Origin: Paenibacillus shirakamiensis
GTDB taxonomy: Bacteria > Bacillota > Bacilli > Paenibacillales > Paenibacillaceae
NCBI RefSeq assembly: GCF_017874255.1
Contig: NZ_JAGGLD010000001.1
Span: 868,001-932,000 of the forward strand
Length of the DNA: 64,000 nt
Direction: 5' to 3'
Positions 43,143-50,546 of this stretch are shown here, in pieces. Below the pieces are notes generated by a model. That model was not told where the DNA came from. It saw only the letters and a program-made list of their open reading frames with translations, and searched no databases. Position 1 is the stretch's first letter, and every line of letters begins with the position of its first letter. Both the position numbers and the translations under genes were made by a program.

Positions 43143-43823
43143 TTGCAGCACTATAACCCTCAAGGCCATTCATTGTATGGACAACAACCGTCTAGCCAGC
43201 CCTATGTACCTCAGAATTCGCAAGCGTCTAATCACGGGGGACATGAATTTTTTGATATGCATGAGCTATTAGGAGGCACGATCTCCATTCTAGATCAATA
43301 TATGATCTTCCGTCCGTATGTACAGGAGCCTGAACTCCTTCAGATTCTGGACCGCCAGTACCAATTCATCTTGTCCCAATATAATCTGACTGTAGAAGCC
43401 TTTTATACTGGGCAGAAACCAACGCATGAGACTTCCACCTATATGATGCAGCAGCCAACTCATGTTACTTATGGCATCAAACCAAGCCAACCGAAGAAAC
43501 CGAATCAATCTCTTGCTGACGTCAAAGATGCTGGAATTAGTGGGTATATGTTAGGGTTAATTAAATCCAATGCATCGTTACTGACCATGTCGGCGGTAGA
43601 AATGACAAATCCGGTCGTTCGCCGTGTGATTGCTTCCCAGGTTGAGAATTATATTGAAATGGCTTATGAGATCTTTTTGTATCAAAACAAACAAGCTTAT
43701 TATCAAGTTCCCCAGCTTCAGCAACAAGATATGCAGAGCATGACGAATTCGTATATTCAAGGCACCTACACTCAACCTTCCAATAACAATCGTTCAGGCA
43801 ATGGACCTATGCGTTTTCAATAG
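43143..43823 (+). CDS. CotF-type spore coat protein
   Basis: A 226-residue protein of the coat F family (YhcQ/CotF-like). The N- and C-terminal tails are low complexity, rich in Gln, Ser, Tyr and Pro. The conserved core is HEFFDMHELLGGTISILDQY, then LLQILDRQYQFILSQYNLTV, and ANAGISGYML-like LADVKDAGISGYMLGLIKSN, then PVVRRVIASQVENYIEMAYE, which fits a ferritin-like helical bundle. The start is TTG at 43143, 9 bases after AAGGAGG; another TTG at 43134 touches the binding site. It is a single gene in a region with other spore genes and would be a mother-cell product, though no SigE/K promoter was picked out. Confidence 0.85.
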   Translation: MQHYNPQGHSLYGQQPSSQPYVPQNSQASNHGGHEFFDMHELLGGTISILDQYMIFRPYVQEPELLQILDRQYQFILSQYNLTVEAFYTGQKPTHETSTYMMQQPTHVTYGIKPSQPKKPNQSLADVKDAGISGYMLGLIKSNASLLTMSAVEMTNPVVRRVIASQVENYIEMAYEIFLYQNKQAYYQVPQLQQQDMQSMTNSYIQGTYTQPSNNNRSGNGPMRFQ

Positions 43824-43937
43824 TAAAATTCTTATTCACTGCTTTCCATTGGAACGCTCCTATTAGACAGGATGTACATTGTTAAAAGAGAAATACACAA
43901 GCAAGAACCTGTTCCAGATACATTTCACATGTCAAAT

Positions 43938-43996
43938 GCACCCCTAGCAGAGATAAGCAGACACCATAAGGTGAACTTATCCCGCTCTGGGGTGCA
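43938..43996. terminator. Long inverted repeat between convergent genes
   Basis: TGCACCCC pairs with GGGGTGCA and GATAAG with CTTATC inside it. It lies between the cotF-type gene and the YcgG-type gene and can serve both, though T-runs are weak. Confidence 0.65.
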
Positions 43997-44005
43997 TTCT
44001 TGTTA

Positions 44006-44776
44006 TTACTGGAATATTTGTCCTAGTGCTTTCATTTTATTCTTCATGCGAGTATAGGGACATTTAGAAGGTCCACTCTCGTCATCACGCAAAAAATATT
44101 GTTTCCATTCATGGTTGTCAGGCTGCCCATACCACTTCAGCGAAGGATGAGCAGGAATGCCATCGTAAGCTTCCAGCTTTTTGCGTATCAGCTTTTTCAT
44201 GTTTCTTCCTGAGGCGGTAGAATCATTAATTTCTTCGAATACCCAGCGGGGTTGAAAAGCGACTAAAAATGTTGAGAAACTCCGACTTTTCCGGTGTTCA
44301 TGGGCGGGCGTGGCGCAAAAGGCGAAGTAAGGCTGGCCGCTATGGCAATATTCCCAAGTATGATCTTCAGGATCTGTAGAAATCTCCTCAGGCCAGGGTA
44401 CTTCATCTGTAGAACTTACTCGCCGAAGCAGCGACCAGAAGAGGTCCTCATAATCTTCCACGTCATGTCCATCAAGCAATTCGGAAGGGGTCTCATAAAA
44501 TAACACTAACGATGCAAATTTTCCTGTTTGTCTTGAGCAGTCTCCATATGCCTTTAACAATTCTCCGGTCTGAGTAGCGGCACAATCTGTTCTTGGGTCA
44601 ACCACAAATCCAAATCGGAGATTATCATTCACAAATCCCTGACGTCCAGGGACACATGGATACGTGCCTTCAGGGTTATCAATCATCTGGGTAAATTGTT
44701 CAAACGCCTTTTGCTGCCAAGCTGGAAGCTCACCAATATGTTCATCCAACCAGCTTTTTGTGCGCAGTATAGTCAT
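44006..44776 (-). CDS. YqcI/YcgG family protein
   Basis: A soluble 256-residue protein of the YqcI/YcgG family. Recognisable segments are FTQMIDNPEGTYPCVPGRQGFVNDNLRFGF (split here by context), LVLFYETPSEL, PEDHTWEYCHSGQPYFAFC and FLVAFQPRWVFEEIN, ending in the conserved PSLKWYGQPDNHEWKQYFL. Several conserved cysteines and histidines may bind a metal, as in iron-dependent relatives, but that is inference. ATG 44776 has AGGAGGAGA upstream. In B. subtilis ycgG lies next to ycgF (LysE-type) and near ycgI (DUF1989); the same trio stands here, all leftward, which argues for a shared task. Confidence 0.85.
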   Translation of the reverse strand: MTILRTKSWLDEHIGELPAWQQKAFEQFTQMIDNPEGTYPCVPGRQGFVNDNLRFGFVVDPRTDCAATQTGELLKAYGDCSRQTGKFASLVLFYETPSELLDGHDVEDYEDLFWSLLRRVSSTDEVPWPEEISTDPEDHTWEYCHSGQPYFAFCATPAHEHRKSRSFSTFLVAFQPRWVFEEINDSTASGRNMKKLIRKKLEAYDGIPAHPSLKWYGQPDNHEWKQYFLRDDESGPSKCPYTRMKNKMKALGQIFQ

Positions 44777-44863
44777 GGGTGTCTCCTCCTTACAACATTC
44801 AAGACAATATATGAGGAGGAGATGAGTTGGGTGTATGTACAGTTCGGGCGAAGTATGCCTATT

Positions 44864-45490
44864 TTAATGAATCAGCATGAGATACGCTTGATAGCCAAAA
44901 TAAAATCCAAAACCAATCATTGAAAGACCCGCAAACACAGAAATATAGCGTAATACGGCTACATTCGCATACCGGTGAAATGAACTAGCTACCACGGACA
45001 TGATTAAGTCCCATAGGACAATTCCTGTGAAAATGCCTAAGGTGTTCCACAAAATTTGGGTGGTTCCCTGTTCCTGCAAGCTCTGTGCGAGAACCGAGCC
45101 GTAAATGCCTAGCCAGAATAAAATGCTTAATGGATTCATGATAGATAGCAAAAAGCCCGATTTGAAGGAGCCAAAAGAGGAGACAGAACTTCTTGTATCT
45201 GAAATGTTAGCTTTATTGAGGTTCCGCAGTGTATCTATCCCCGTATAAATCAAGACAAAAGCGCCAAATAACCACAGAAACGTCTTCATAAACGGTGTAT
45301 CCAGAAAGTGAGCCACACCAAAATAAATGAGCAGCATATACAAAATATCAGCAATCATGCCGCCAAACCCTACAAGCCAAGCATGTTTGAATCCATAGCG
45401 CGCTCCTCGGTCAATTTGAGCTGCGTTAATAGGGCCTACGGGTATAGACAAGGACAGACCTAGAATTACATACGTCATAAAAGCATTCAT
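44864..45490 (-). CDS. LysE-family amino acid exporter (YcgF-like)
   Basis: A 208-residue membrane protein of the LysE/RhtB family, which exports amino acids or their derivatives. It has six helices; the N-terminal signature is ILGLSLSIPVGPINAAQIDR with the GPIN-type motif, and helix 2 continues as GFKHAWLVGFGGMIADILYM. The second conserved region is KSGFLLSIMNPLSILFWLGI with the NP motif. It lies between the YcgG-type gene (downstream) and the DUF1989 gene (upstream) on the same strand, with gaps of about 80 bp. The exported compound is not known; the neighbouring DUF1989 protein hints at amine or urea-related metabolism. Confidence 0.9.
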   Translation of the reverse strand: MNAFMTYVILGLSLSIPVGPINAAQIDRGARYGFKHAWLVGFGGMIADILYMLLIYFGVAHFLDTPFMKTFLWLFGAFVLIYTGIDTLRNLNKANISDTRSSVSSFGSFKSGFLLSIMNPLSILFWLGIYGSVLAQSLQEQGTTQILWNTLGIFTGIVLWDLIMSVVASSFHRYANVAVLRYISVFAGLSMIGFGFYFGYQAYLMLIH

Positions 45491-45569
45491 CAGATAAACA
45501 TCCCCTAGAATTATAATGACAAGAATAGGTACAAGTCATTGTATTCAGGGGATGTCCTATTTAGAAGAA

Positions 45570-46160
45570 TTATCTAATCTCAATCAAAATGGGCGTACAG
45601 TGGAATCCGTTGCAGACACTCTCTGATGTAGGACAGGCCGAGACACCTATAATTAAATCATCTTCCGCACGAAGCTCAATATAATCTCCGGCTCTAGATA
45701 GGGGACGCTCTACGGTAATCTGTCCATCCGGATGAATTACGGTATTCATGAACAAATTGAATGGATAATGCTGCTCTGGAGCCGGAATGCCAAATCCACC
45801 AATGGCGAGGTTAAGATTGTTATAGCAGCTGGCATGGTCCTTTTTGTCATACAAGAATTGATACATCTCTGGTCGGCAAGCTGAATTAATAAAATCATGT
45901 TTGCCTACCTGGTCAGTAACAACAGTCAGCATAGGTGTATATTTGCTACTATAAATAATATCGCCGGGCTGTACATTCATTTTACGAAGGGCATCCATCG
46001 TAATTGTAGGATCTAGGCGCTCATTCGTATCCTCAGACCGATAGGCTACGAAGTCTACGACTTGCTCACCCTCTACATCGGTTACTCGTACAATTTGACC
46101 TTTGGCTAAAGTAAAACCCAGTCCTTGCATTGCCGGAATGAGCCACTGATTCGTCGTCAT
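45570..46160 (-). CDS. DUF1989 / urea carboxylase-associated family protein
   Basis: A 196-residue protein of the DUF1989 family, members of which accompany urea carboxylase, allophanate hydrolase and aminomethyltransferase-like genes. Family signatures seen: QIVRVTDVEGEQVVDFVAYR, DPTITMDALRKMNVQPGDII, SSKYTPMLTVVTDQVGKHDF, the segment SCYNNLNLAIGGFGI and the C-terminal VSACPTSESVCNGFHCTPI with three cysteines likely to bind metal. ATG 46160 has AAGGAGCG upstream. It is the first gene of the three-gene leftward group with LysE and YcgG-type proteins. No urea carboxylase is present, so its substrate is open. Confidence 0.87.
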   Translation of the reverse strand: MTTNQWLIPAMQGLGFTLAKGQIVRVTDVEGEQVVDFVAYRSEDTNERLDPTITMDALRKMNVQPGDIIYSSKYTPMLTVVTDQVGKHDFINSACRPEMYQFLYDKKDHASCYNNLNLAIGGFGIPAPEQHYPFNLFMNTVIHPDGQITVERPLSRAGDYIELRAEDDLIIGVSACPTSESVCNGFHCTPILIEIR

Positions 46161-46198
46161 CTGTTATTCCTCGCTCCTTATTCAAAGATTCTGTTAGT

Positions 46199-46312
46199 AT
46201 GTCCCTTGCGTATTGGAATTATAGAATGAATCAAGCGGTTTACAAATTCAAGATTACCCATCGAGATGCCATCATCGAGGCGTATAAGAAAATACATATT
46301 TCTGTAATCTAA
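46199..46312 (+). pseudogene. Possible 3' remnant of a lost gene
   Basis: A 37-codon open frame (MSLAYWNYRMNQAVYKFKIT and on) with no ribosome binding site runs straight into a terminator hairpin at 46315. The hairpin is oriented for rightward transcription and serves no other gene, so the frame may be the tail of a deleted gene. No homology recognised. Confidence 0.25.
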
Positions 46313-46314
46313 TT

Positions 46315-46348
46315 AAGAAGCTATTTCTAAAAGGAGTAGCTTCTTTTC
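46315..46348 (+). terminator. Terminator hairpin without an intact upstream gene
   Basis: AAGAAGCTA pairs with TAGCTTCTT, followed by TTCTA. Confidence 0.7.
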
Positions 46349-46362
46349 TATTCCATAAGTTT

Positions 46363-46376
46363 AGGACATATGTCCT
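46363..46376. promoter_or_regulatory. 14-bp palindrome, probable Crp/Fnr-type operator
   Basis: AGGACATATGTCCT is a perfect palindrome 63 bp before the first gene of the YdcZ-Crp-YdcZ operon and about 13 bp upstream of a possible -35 box (TTGCTT, 46383). This spacing suits activation by the Crp/Fnr-family protein encoded in the same operon. Confidence 0.55.
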
Positions 46377-46438
46377 TTTCCTTGCTTATGAATTATCATT
46401 TAATAATGGAGACAACTACATAGAGGAGAGAGACAGAG

Positions 46439-46864
46439 ATGAAGGGGATTATATTTGCATTTCTAGGCGGGGCTTGCATCACGTTACAAGGAGTAGCCAA
46501 TGCAAGAATCAGTCAAGATATTGGGACATGGCAAGCCGCTACGCTAACGCAATTAACAGGATTTTTAATGTCACTATTTATTTTACTTTGGGTAAGGGAT
46601 GGGAAGCGCGAGCAATTTACTAAGGTTAAGCCGATGTACCTCTTTGGAGGAGCATTTGGGGCTATTATTATATTCAGCGAGGTTACGGCAATTCAACAGG
46701 TGGGCGTTACGTTTACCATCTCTGCACTGCTCATTGCACAGCTGGGGCTTACATTCCTCATTGATATTAGAGGATGGTTCGGTGTGGTAAAGCAGCATAT
46801 GAAATTTCCCCAGTTTGTTGGCATTGGGATGATGATTGCTGGCGTAATCATTATGAAATTTTAG
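46439..46864 (+). CDS. DMT-superfamily transporter, YdcZ (DUF606) type
   Basis: A 141-residue membrane protein with four or five helices, the half-size DMT family DUF606/YdcZ. Landmarks are the N-terminal FAFLGGACITLQGVANARIS, then TWQAATLTQLTGFLMSLFIL, FGAIIIFSEVTAIQQVGVTF and the C-terminal GIGMMIAGVIIMKF. Half-size DMT proteins act as dimers; the paralogue encoded at 47600 is the natural partner. ATG 46439 follows GAGGAGAG. First gene of a three-gene operon with a Crp/Fnr regulator in the middle. The substrate is unknown. Confidence 0.87.
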   Translation: MKGIIFAFLGGACITLQGVANARISQDIGTWQAATLTQLTGFLMSLFILLWVRDGKREQFTKVKPMYLFGGAFGAIIIFSEVTAIQQVGVTFTISALLIAQLGLTFLIDIRGWFGVVKQHMKFPQFVGIGMMIAGVIIMKF

Positions 46865-46880
46865 GGGAGGAAGACACGCC

Positions 46881-47579
46881 GTGAAAGAAAACCTGGACCG
46901 AACACAACTGGATATGTATCTGAAAGCACACCAAATGGAGAACGTCTTTCATCCTCCCTTAAGGGAGTACTTATCACTGATGGATTATGAGCCAGGTGAA
47001 CTGATCTGTTCCAAAGGAGAACAACCTCAATATCTATACGTGTTGATGAAAGGTAAAATTAAAATTCATACTAGCTCTGCCGAAGGGAAGACGCTCATTC
47101 TATCGTTCAAATCCCCACTTGAAGCTATCGGAGATATTGAATATATCCAAGGCGCGGAATTTCTGAATACCGTTCAAGCGGTCACACCCGTAACCATGAT
47201 TGCCATTCATCACCGCTGGCTGAACAAGTACGGTAAAGAGCATCCTCCATTGTTGCAATTTTTACTTGAGATAATAACTCAGAAATTCTATATCAAAAGC
47301 AATCTGCTCAGCTTTAATTTAATGTATCCTGTGGAAGTTAGGCTGGCGAGCTATCTATTGTCCGTGTCTGTGGATGATTCGGATGTGCTAATTACAGGCA
47401 ACCGAAGTGTATTTAACCTGTTAGATGTCGCAAATCTAATCGGCACTAGCTACAGACATTTAAACCGTGTCATGCAAAAATTTGGTGAAGAGGGTCTGGT
47501 AGAGCGCCACCGCGGGTTCATTCGGATCTTAGATAAAGAACGTCTTCGGGCGATTGCCAATCATAACATCTACGAATAA
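46881..47579 (+). CDS. Crp/Fnr-family transcriptional regulator (YeiL-like)
   Basis: A 232-residue regulator. The cyclic-nucleotide-binding-type beta barrel covers about residues 25-140 (LMDYEPGELICSKGEQPQYL, VLMKGKIKIHTSSAEGKTLI), the dimer helix 140-165 and the Crp HTH 175-225 (FNLLDVANLIGTSYRHLNRV then MQKFGEEGLVERHRGFIRI). The barrel lacks the RAA/RSS cAMP-contact motif, and no cysteine cluster for an iron-sulfur centre is present, so the signal is unknown. This is the pattern of YeiL-like proteins. Start GTG 46881 follows GGGGAGG. It sits between two YdcZ genes, probably controls them, and the palindrome at 46363 is the likely site. Confidence 0.88.
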   Translation: MKENLDRTQLDMYLKAHQMENVFHPPLREYLSLMDYEPGELICSKGEQPQYLYVLMKGKIKIHTSSAEGKTLILSFKSPLEAIGDIEYIQGAEFLNTVQAVTPVTMIAIHHRWLNKYGKEHPPLLQFLLEIITQKFYIKSNLLSFNLMYPVEVRLASYLLSVSVDDSDVLITGNRSVFNLLDVANLIGTSYRHLNRVMQKFGEEGLVERHRGFIRILDKERLRAIANHNIYE

Positions 47580-47599
47580 AAAAAGGAGAGATGATCGTC

Positions 47600-48067
47600 A
47601 TGATTATGGGTCTATTCCTAGCCCTACTGGCTGGAGCCTTGGTTAGTATACAAAATATATTTAATACGAAAGTGAACGAACAAGGAGGAGCTTGGGCCAC
47701 AACCACACTTGTTCTTGGCATGGGTTTCCTTGCTTCGCTACTTATGAATGTTATGTTCAACGGTAGACATGCATTACAACTCTCACATATGCAGCCCTGG
47801 TATTGGATTAGTGGTCTCATTGGGGTGGGGGTAGTCATCTGTCTAATGCAGGGGATGAAATTGCTTGGGCCAACCTATGCCATTTCCATTGTACTTACAG
47901 CACAGCTAGGATTTGCACTTTTATGGGATTCCATGGGCTGGTTAGGACTTGTTAAAGTTCCATTCACGCTGAATCAACTTCTGGGAGTTCTTATTATTGT
48001 AGGGGGGATTATCGTCTTCAAATTTGGAGGGGTAAATAAATCTAAGGATCACCCTAAGCCCCTTTAA
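47600..48067 (+). CDS. DMT-superfamily transporter, YdcZ (DUF606) type, second subunit
   Basis: A 155-residue paralogue of the protein at 46439. Shared features are FLALLAGALVSIQNIFNTKV, then GGAWATTTLVLGMGFLASLL and the ending LNQLLGVLIIVGGIIVFKFG. The ATG at 47600 is 10 bases after AAAGGAGAG and is preferred over the ATG at 47591, which almost touches it. It closes the three-gene operon; the two halves probably form a heterodimer in opposite membrane orientations, as in other paired half-size DMT proteins. The substrate is unknown. Confidence 0.86.
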   Translation: MIMGLFLALLAGALVSIQNIFNTKVNEQGGAWATTTLVLGMGFLASLLMNVMFNGRHALQLSHMQPWYWISGLIGVGVVICLMQGMKLLGPTYAISIVLTAQLGFALLWDSMGWLGLVKVPFTLNQLLGVLIIVGGIIVFKFGGVNKSKDHPKPL

Positions 48068-48149
48068 GGCAAGAACAGGAATGAGCAAAGGTACGGATAA
48101 ATCTTATTGATTAAAAGTATAGCATCGTAGAAAAGGAGAAGGTTTGTTC

Positions 48150-48551
48150 ATGGCACATATTATAGATAAAATTGCTTGGATTCATTTAGAGAATCATAAA
48201 GTACTAGTTGCACGTTCCAAGGATAAGGAGACATTCTATCTTCCAGGGGGAAAAAGAGAAGTAGGCGAGCATGACATGGACACCTTAGTCCGTGAAATTG
48301 AAGAGGAACTTTCAGTTCATATTCAGCCCGAATCAGCAGCAATGCTGGGTATATTTGAAGCCAAAGCTGACGGGAAGTCTGTTGATGTAAAGGTGAACAT
48401 GACCTGCTATACTGCGGATTATACGGGTGACCTAGCACCTGCTTCTGAGATCGAAGAGATTCAATACTTCTCGTATGAAGATAGGCACCGTGTCTCTGCT
48501 GTCAGTCAACATATATTTGATGAGTTACGCAAAAGAGGTTGGTTGCAGTAA
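48150..48551 (+). CDS. Nudix hydrolase
   Basis: A 133-residue pyrophosphohydrolase. The Nudix box is GGKREVGEHDMDTLVREIEE with the following EL: the catalytic R-E-x-x-E-E is intact, while the glycine normally found two positions later is leucine. The N-terminal strand IIDKIAWIHLENHKVLVARS and the segment TFYLPGG precede it. The substrate (nucleotide, sugar nucleotide or similar) cannot be inferred. ATG 48150 follows AAAGGAGAAGG and is preferred over TTG 48144. It lies 80 bp after the YdcZ operon with no terminator between and could be read through from it. Confidence 0.88.
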   Translation: MAHIIDKIAWIHLENHKVLVARSKDKETFYLPGGKREVGEHDMDTLVREIEEELSVHIQPESAAMLGIFEAKADGKSVDVKVNMTCYTADYTGDLAPASEIEEIQYFSYEDRHRVSAVSQHIFDELRKRGWLQ

Positions 48552-48564
48552 AATATTTAACTAC

Positions 48565-48614
48565 AAAGGGCAACTTATCCCTAAACATACCAAGGGATAA
48601 GTTGCTTTTGTTTT
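48565..48614. terminator. Terminator of the Nudix gene, usable from both sides
   Basis: GCAACTTATCCCT pairs with AGGGATAAGTTGC, followed by TTTTGTTTT. Confidence 0.93.
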
Positions 48615-48642
48615 ATACAACATCACTTTAGGTAGTCTGTAG

Positions 48643-49179
48643 TTAACTTCTACCGAGAAAAAAACCTCCATACACAAAAGCGGCGAGGATTACAAAGGCA
48701 GGATGAACTTTACGCCTTAGCATCAGCCAATAGGCTATTAGAGCAATGGAAGCGAACTGAATTATTCCAATAGAAAGAATAGACTCTTTCGAACTTTGCC
48801 AAGTGAGGAGGAACATCATGACCGCAATGACGGGTTGTACTAAAAACGTCATTCCTTTGACTACGGAAGAATGTTTATATTTTTGCAATATCCGAATGAG
48901 AATGATCAAAGCGATTGCTGAAGGAACAACCGTAGCTGTGAGTGCTACTAGTACTCCGAGCCAACCGGCAATATCATACCCTACAAAGGCTGCTATTTTG
49001 GTAGCAATCGGACCCGGGAGAGCGTTCCCTAGCGCTAACATATTCGAAAATTCGGAAGGCGTTAGCCAATGATAATGAGTCACGACCTCCTCATACATTA
49101 GCGGAATGGAAGAGGGACCCCCTCCATAGCCAAATACATTAGCAAGAAAAAATCCAATGATGAGTTGAATCAGATCCAT
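48643..49179 (-). CDS. ywrA: Chromate transporter, short (single CHR domain) subunit
   Basis: A 178-residue membrane protein of the CHR family, short type with one domain. The signature is GGGPSSIPLMYEEVVTHYHW near residue 20, then EFSNMLALGNALPGPIATKI and VGYDIAGWLGVLVALTATVV. Short CHR proteins work as pairs of homologous halves; the other half is encoded directly upstream, 3 bp away. In B. subtilis the same arrangement (ywrB-ywrA with the Lrp-type gene ywrC) gives chromate export. Start ATG 49179 lies just after GGGTGATGAATAAAAG. Six helices are likely. Confidence 0.88.
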   Translation of the reverse strand: MDLIQLIIGFFLANVFGYGGGPSSIPLMYEEVVTHYHWLTPSEFSNMLALGNALPGPIATKIAAFVGYDIAGWLGVLVALTATVVPSAIALIILIRILQKYKHSSVVKGMTFLVQPVIAVMMFLLTWQSSKESILSIGIIQFASIALIAYWLMLRRKVHPAFVILAAFVYGGFFLGRS

Positions 49180-49182
49180 CTT

Positions 49183-49767
49183 TTATTCATCACCCTTCTT
49201 CGCTCGTGTTCCTTTGAGCCTCGCAACGAGTCTAAAGTGTATGGATCCATAAGCGAGGGCAATGATGATGACTATCGCTGGATGTACGTTAACTAATTGT
49301 AAGAGGACAAACGATACCAAAATAAAGGAAAGAGCAGCATAGATGCCTAGACCTTTAACTGCTTTTTCCCCGAATTCATAGCACATCTGCGCCAGCATAA
49401 TGGCCACTACGGGCACCACGGCGGCTATCATCCCCTTAATAATAGGGGACGTGCTAAAGAAGTTAATAAATGCATAAAGTGCAATCATAGCGATGGAACT
49501 TGGCAGGATATGAGCTAATATTCCCATGAGAGCTCCGGGTCCTTTTTTCAATCGATATCCAAGATATGCTGCAAGCTTCGTAGCTATAGGTCCCGGAAGG
49601 GCATTGGCAATTGCAAGAACGTCACCAAATTCCTCATCTGTAACCCACCCATATCGAATGACCGCTTCATAGCGAATTAATGGAACAGTAGATGGGCCAC
49701 CGCCGTATCCAAGGATGCCGGTTCGTGCCATAGCTGCACTAAGTTCCCAGTAGGTTTTCATAGTCAT
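49183..49767 (-). CDS. ywrB: Chromate transporter, short (single CHR domain) subunit
   Basis: A 194-residue partner of the preceding protein. It has its own CHR signature GILGYGGGPSTVPLIRYEAV, then EFGDVLAIANALPGPIATKL and YLGYRLKKGPGALMGILAHI. A basic tail (RLKGTRAKKGDE) ends the protein. Two oppositely oriented halves are expected to form one exporter driven by the membrane potential. It is preceded by an Lrp/AsnC-type regulator gene on the same strand with a 30-bp gap, so all three form an operon. The assignment to chromate rests on the B. subtilis parallel. Confidence 0.88.
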   Translation of the reverse strand: MTMKTYWELSAAMARTGILGYGGGPSTVPLIRYEAVIRYGWVTDEEFGDVLAIANALPGPIATKLAAYLGYRLKKGPGALMGILAHILPSSIAMIALYAFINFFSTSPIIKGMIAAVVPVVAIMLAQMCYEFGEKAVKGLGIYAALSFILVSFVLLQLVNVHPAIVIIIALAYGSIHFRLVARLKGTRAKKGDE

Positions 49768-49797
49768 TTCTCCAATCTAACGTCATCATGTAGTAAG

Positions 49798-50283
49798 TTA
49801 AAGCCGAATGCCCATACGACTCTTATATCGCTTAATTAGAATCTGACAATCTACTCCTGTCACGCCTTCGGTACGATAGAGCTTGTTCTGAAGGAAATTC
49901 TCCATATCCGTATGATTCAAAAATAGACCGTGCATATGTAACTTGCTTGGACCCGACATGTGATAGAGACTAGTCACCTCCGGCTCTTCTCCAAGTGCAT
50001 CGGCAACTTGCATGAGATAACGAGGTTCCACATCCACATTAAAGAAGGCAGAGACCGTGATGCCTAGATGAGCAGGATTTAGAATACAAGCAAAACGTTC
50101 AATCGTACCGTTCTCGATCAAAGCTTGAACACGCATTTGAACAGCAACACGAGATAATCCAACTTCTTTAGCAATATCCGTGTACGAAGCTCTCCCATTA
50201 TGATTCAGGATCGTTATTAATTTTCGGTCCATATCATCAATTTTATGTAGGGGAGAATGAGGATCGGATTGAGGGGAATTCAT
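49798..50283 (-). CDS. chrS: Lrp/AsnC-family regulator of the chromate transporter genes
   Basis: A 161-residue regulator. The HTH is at about residues 15-65 ([20 protein letters not shown] and [20 protein letters not shown]), followed by [20 protein letters not shown] and the C-terminal RAM ligand-binding domain. In B. subtilis, the corresponding YwrC (ChrS) represses ywrB-ywrA and is relieved by chromate. AAAGGAGG precedes two consecutive ATGs (50286 and 50283); the second gives the better 7-base spacing. Two direct repeats of TATTAGACRTCAGA (50393-50406 and 50417-50430) lie upstream and are candidates for its binding sites. Confidence 0.85.
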   Translation of the reverse strand: MNSPQSDPHSPLHKIDDMDRKLITILNHNGRASYTDIAKEVGLSRVAVQMRVQALIENGTIERFACILNPAHLGITVSAFFNVDVEPRYLMQVADALGEEPEVTSLYHMSGPSKLHMHGLFLNHTDMENFLQNKLYRTEGVTGVDCQILIKRYKSRMGIRL

Positions 50284-50392
50284 CATAAAACCTCCTTTTA
50301 TAATTAACATAACGTAAGCAATAGTTAATTTATAATTTCAGTATGTATAATATACTGGATTTAAACTTACGAAATCAACAATTCTTTAATGA

Positions 50393-50430
50393 TATTAGAC
50401 GTCAGACCTCTAATTGTATTAGACATCAGA
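50393..50430. promoter_or_regulatory. Direct repeat pair upstream of the Lrp-type gene
   Basis: TATTAGACGTCAGA (50393-50406) and TATTAGACATCAGA (50417-50430) differ at one base and start 24 bp apart. Lrp-type proteins often bind arrays of such sites on one face of the helix. Confidence 0.4.
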
Positions 50431-50501
50431 AAATCATATCAAAGACGATATGGCGCTAGTATACCCGCATTTCATCAAGTTAGGCGAGAATGAAAGCAAA
50501 C

Positions 50502-50546
50502 AAAAAGCCCCTATACTCTATTGAACAGAGTGTAGGAGCTAACTTT
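50502..50546 (-). terminator. Terminator of the collagen-like protein operon
   Basis: On the minus strand AGCTCCTACACTCT pairs with AGAGTATAGGGGCT, followed by TTTTTG. It overlaps the stop of the last gene of the operon. Confidence 0.92.
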
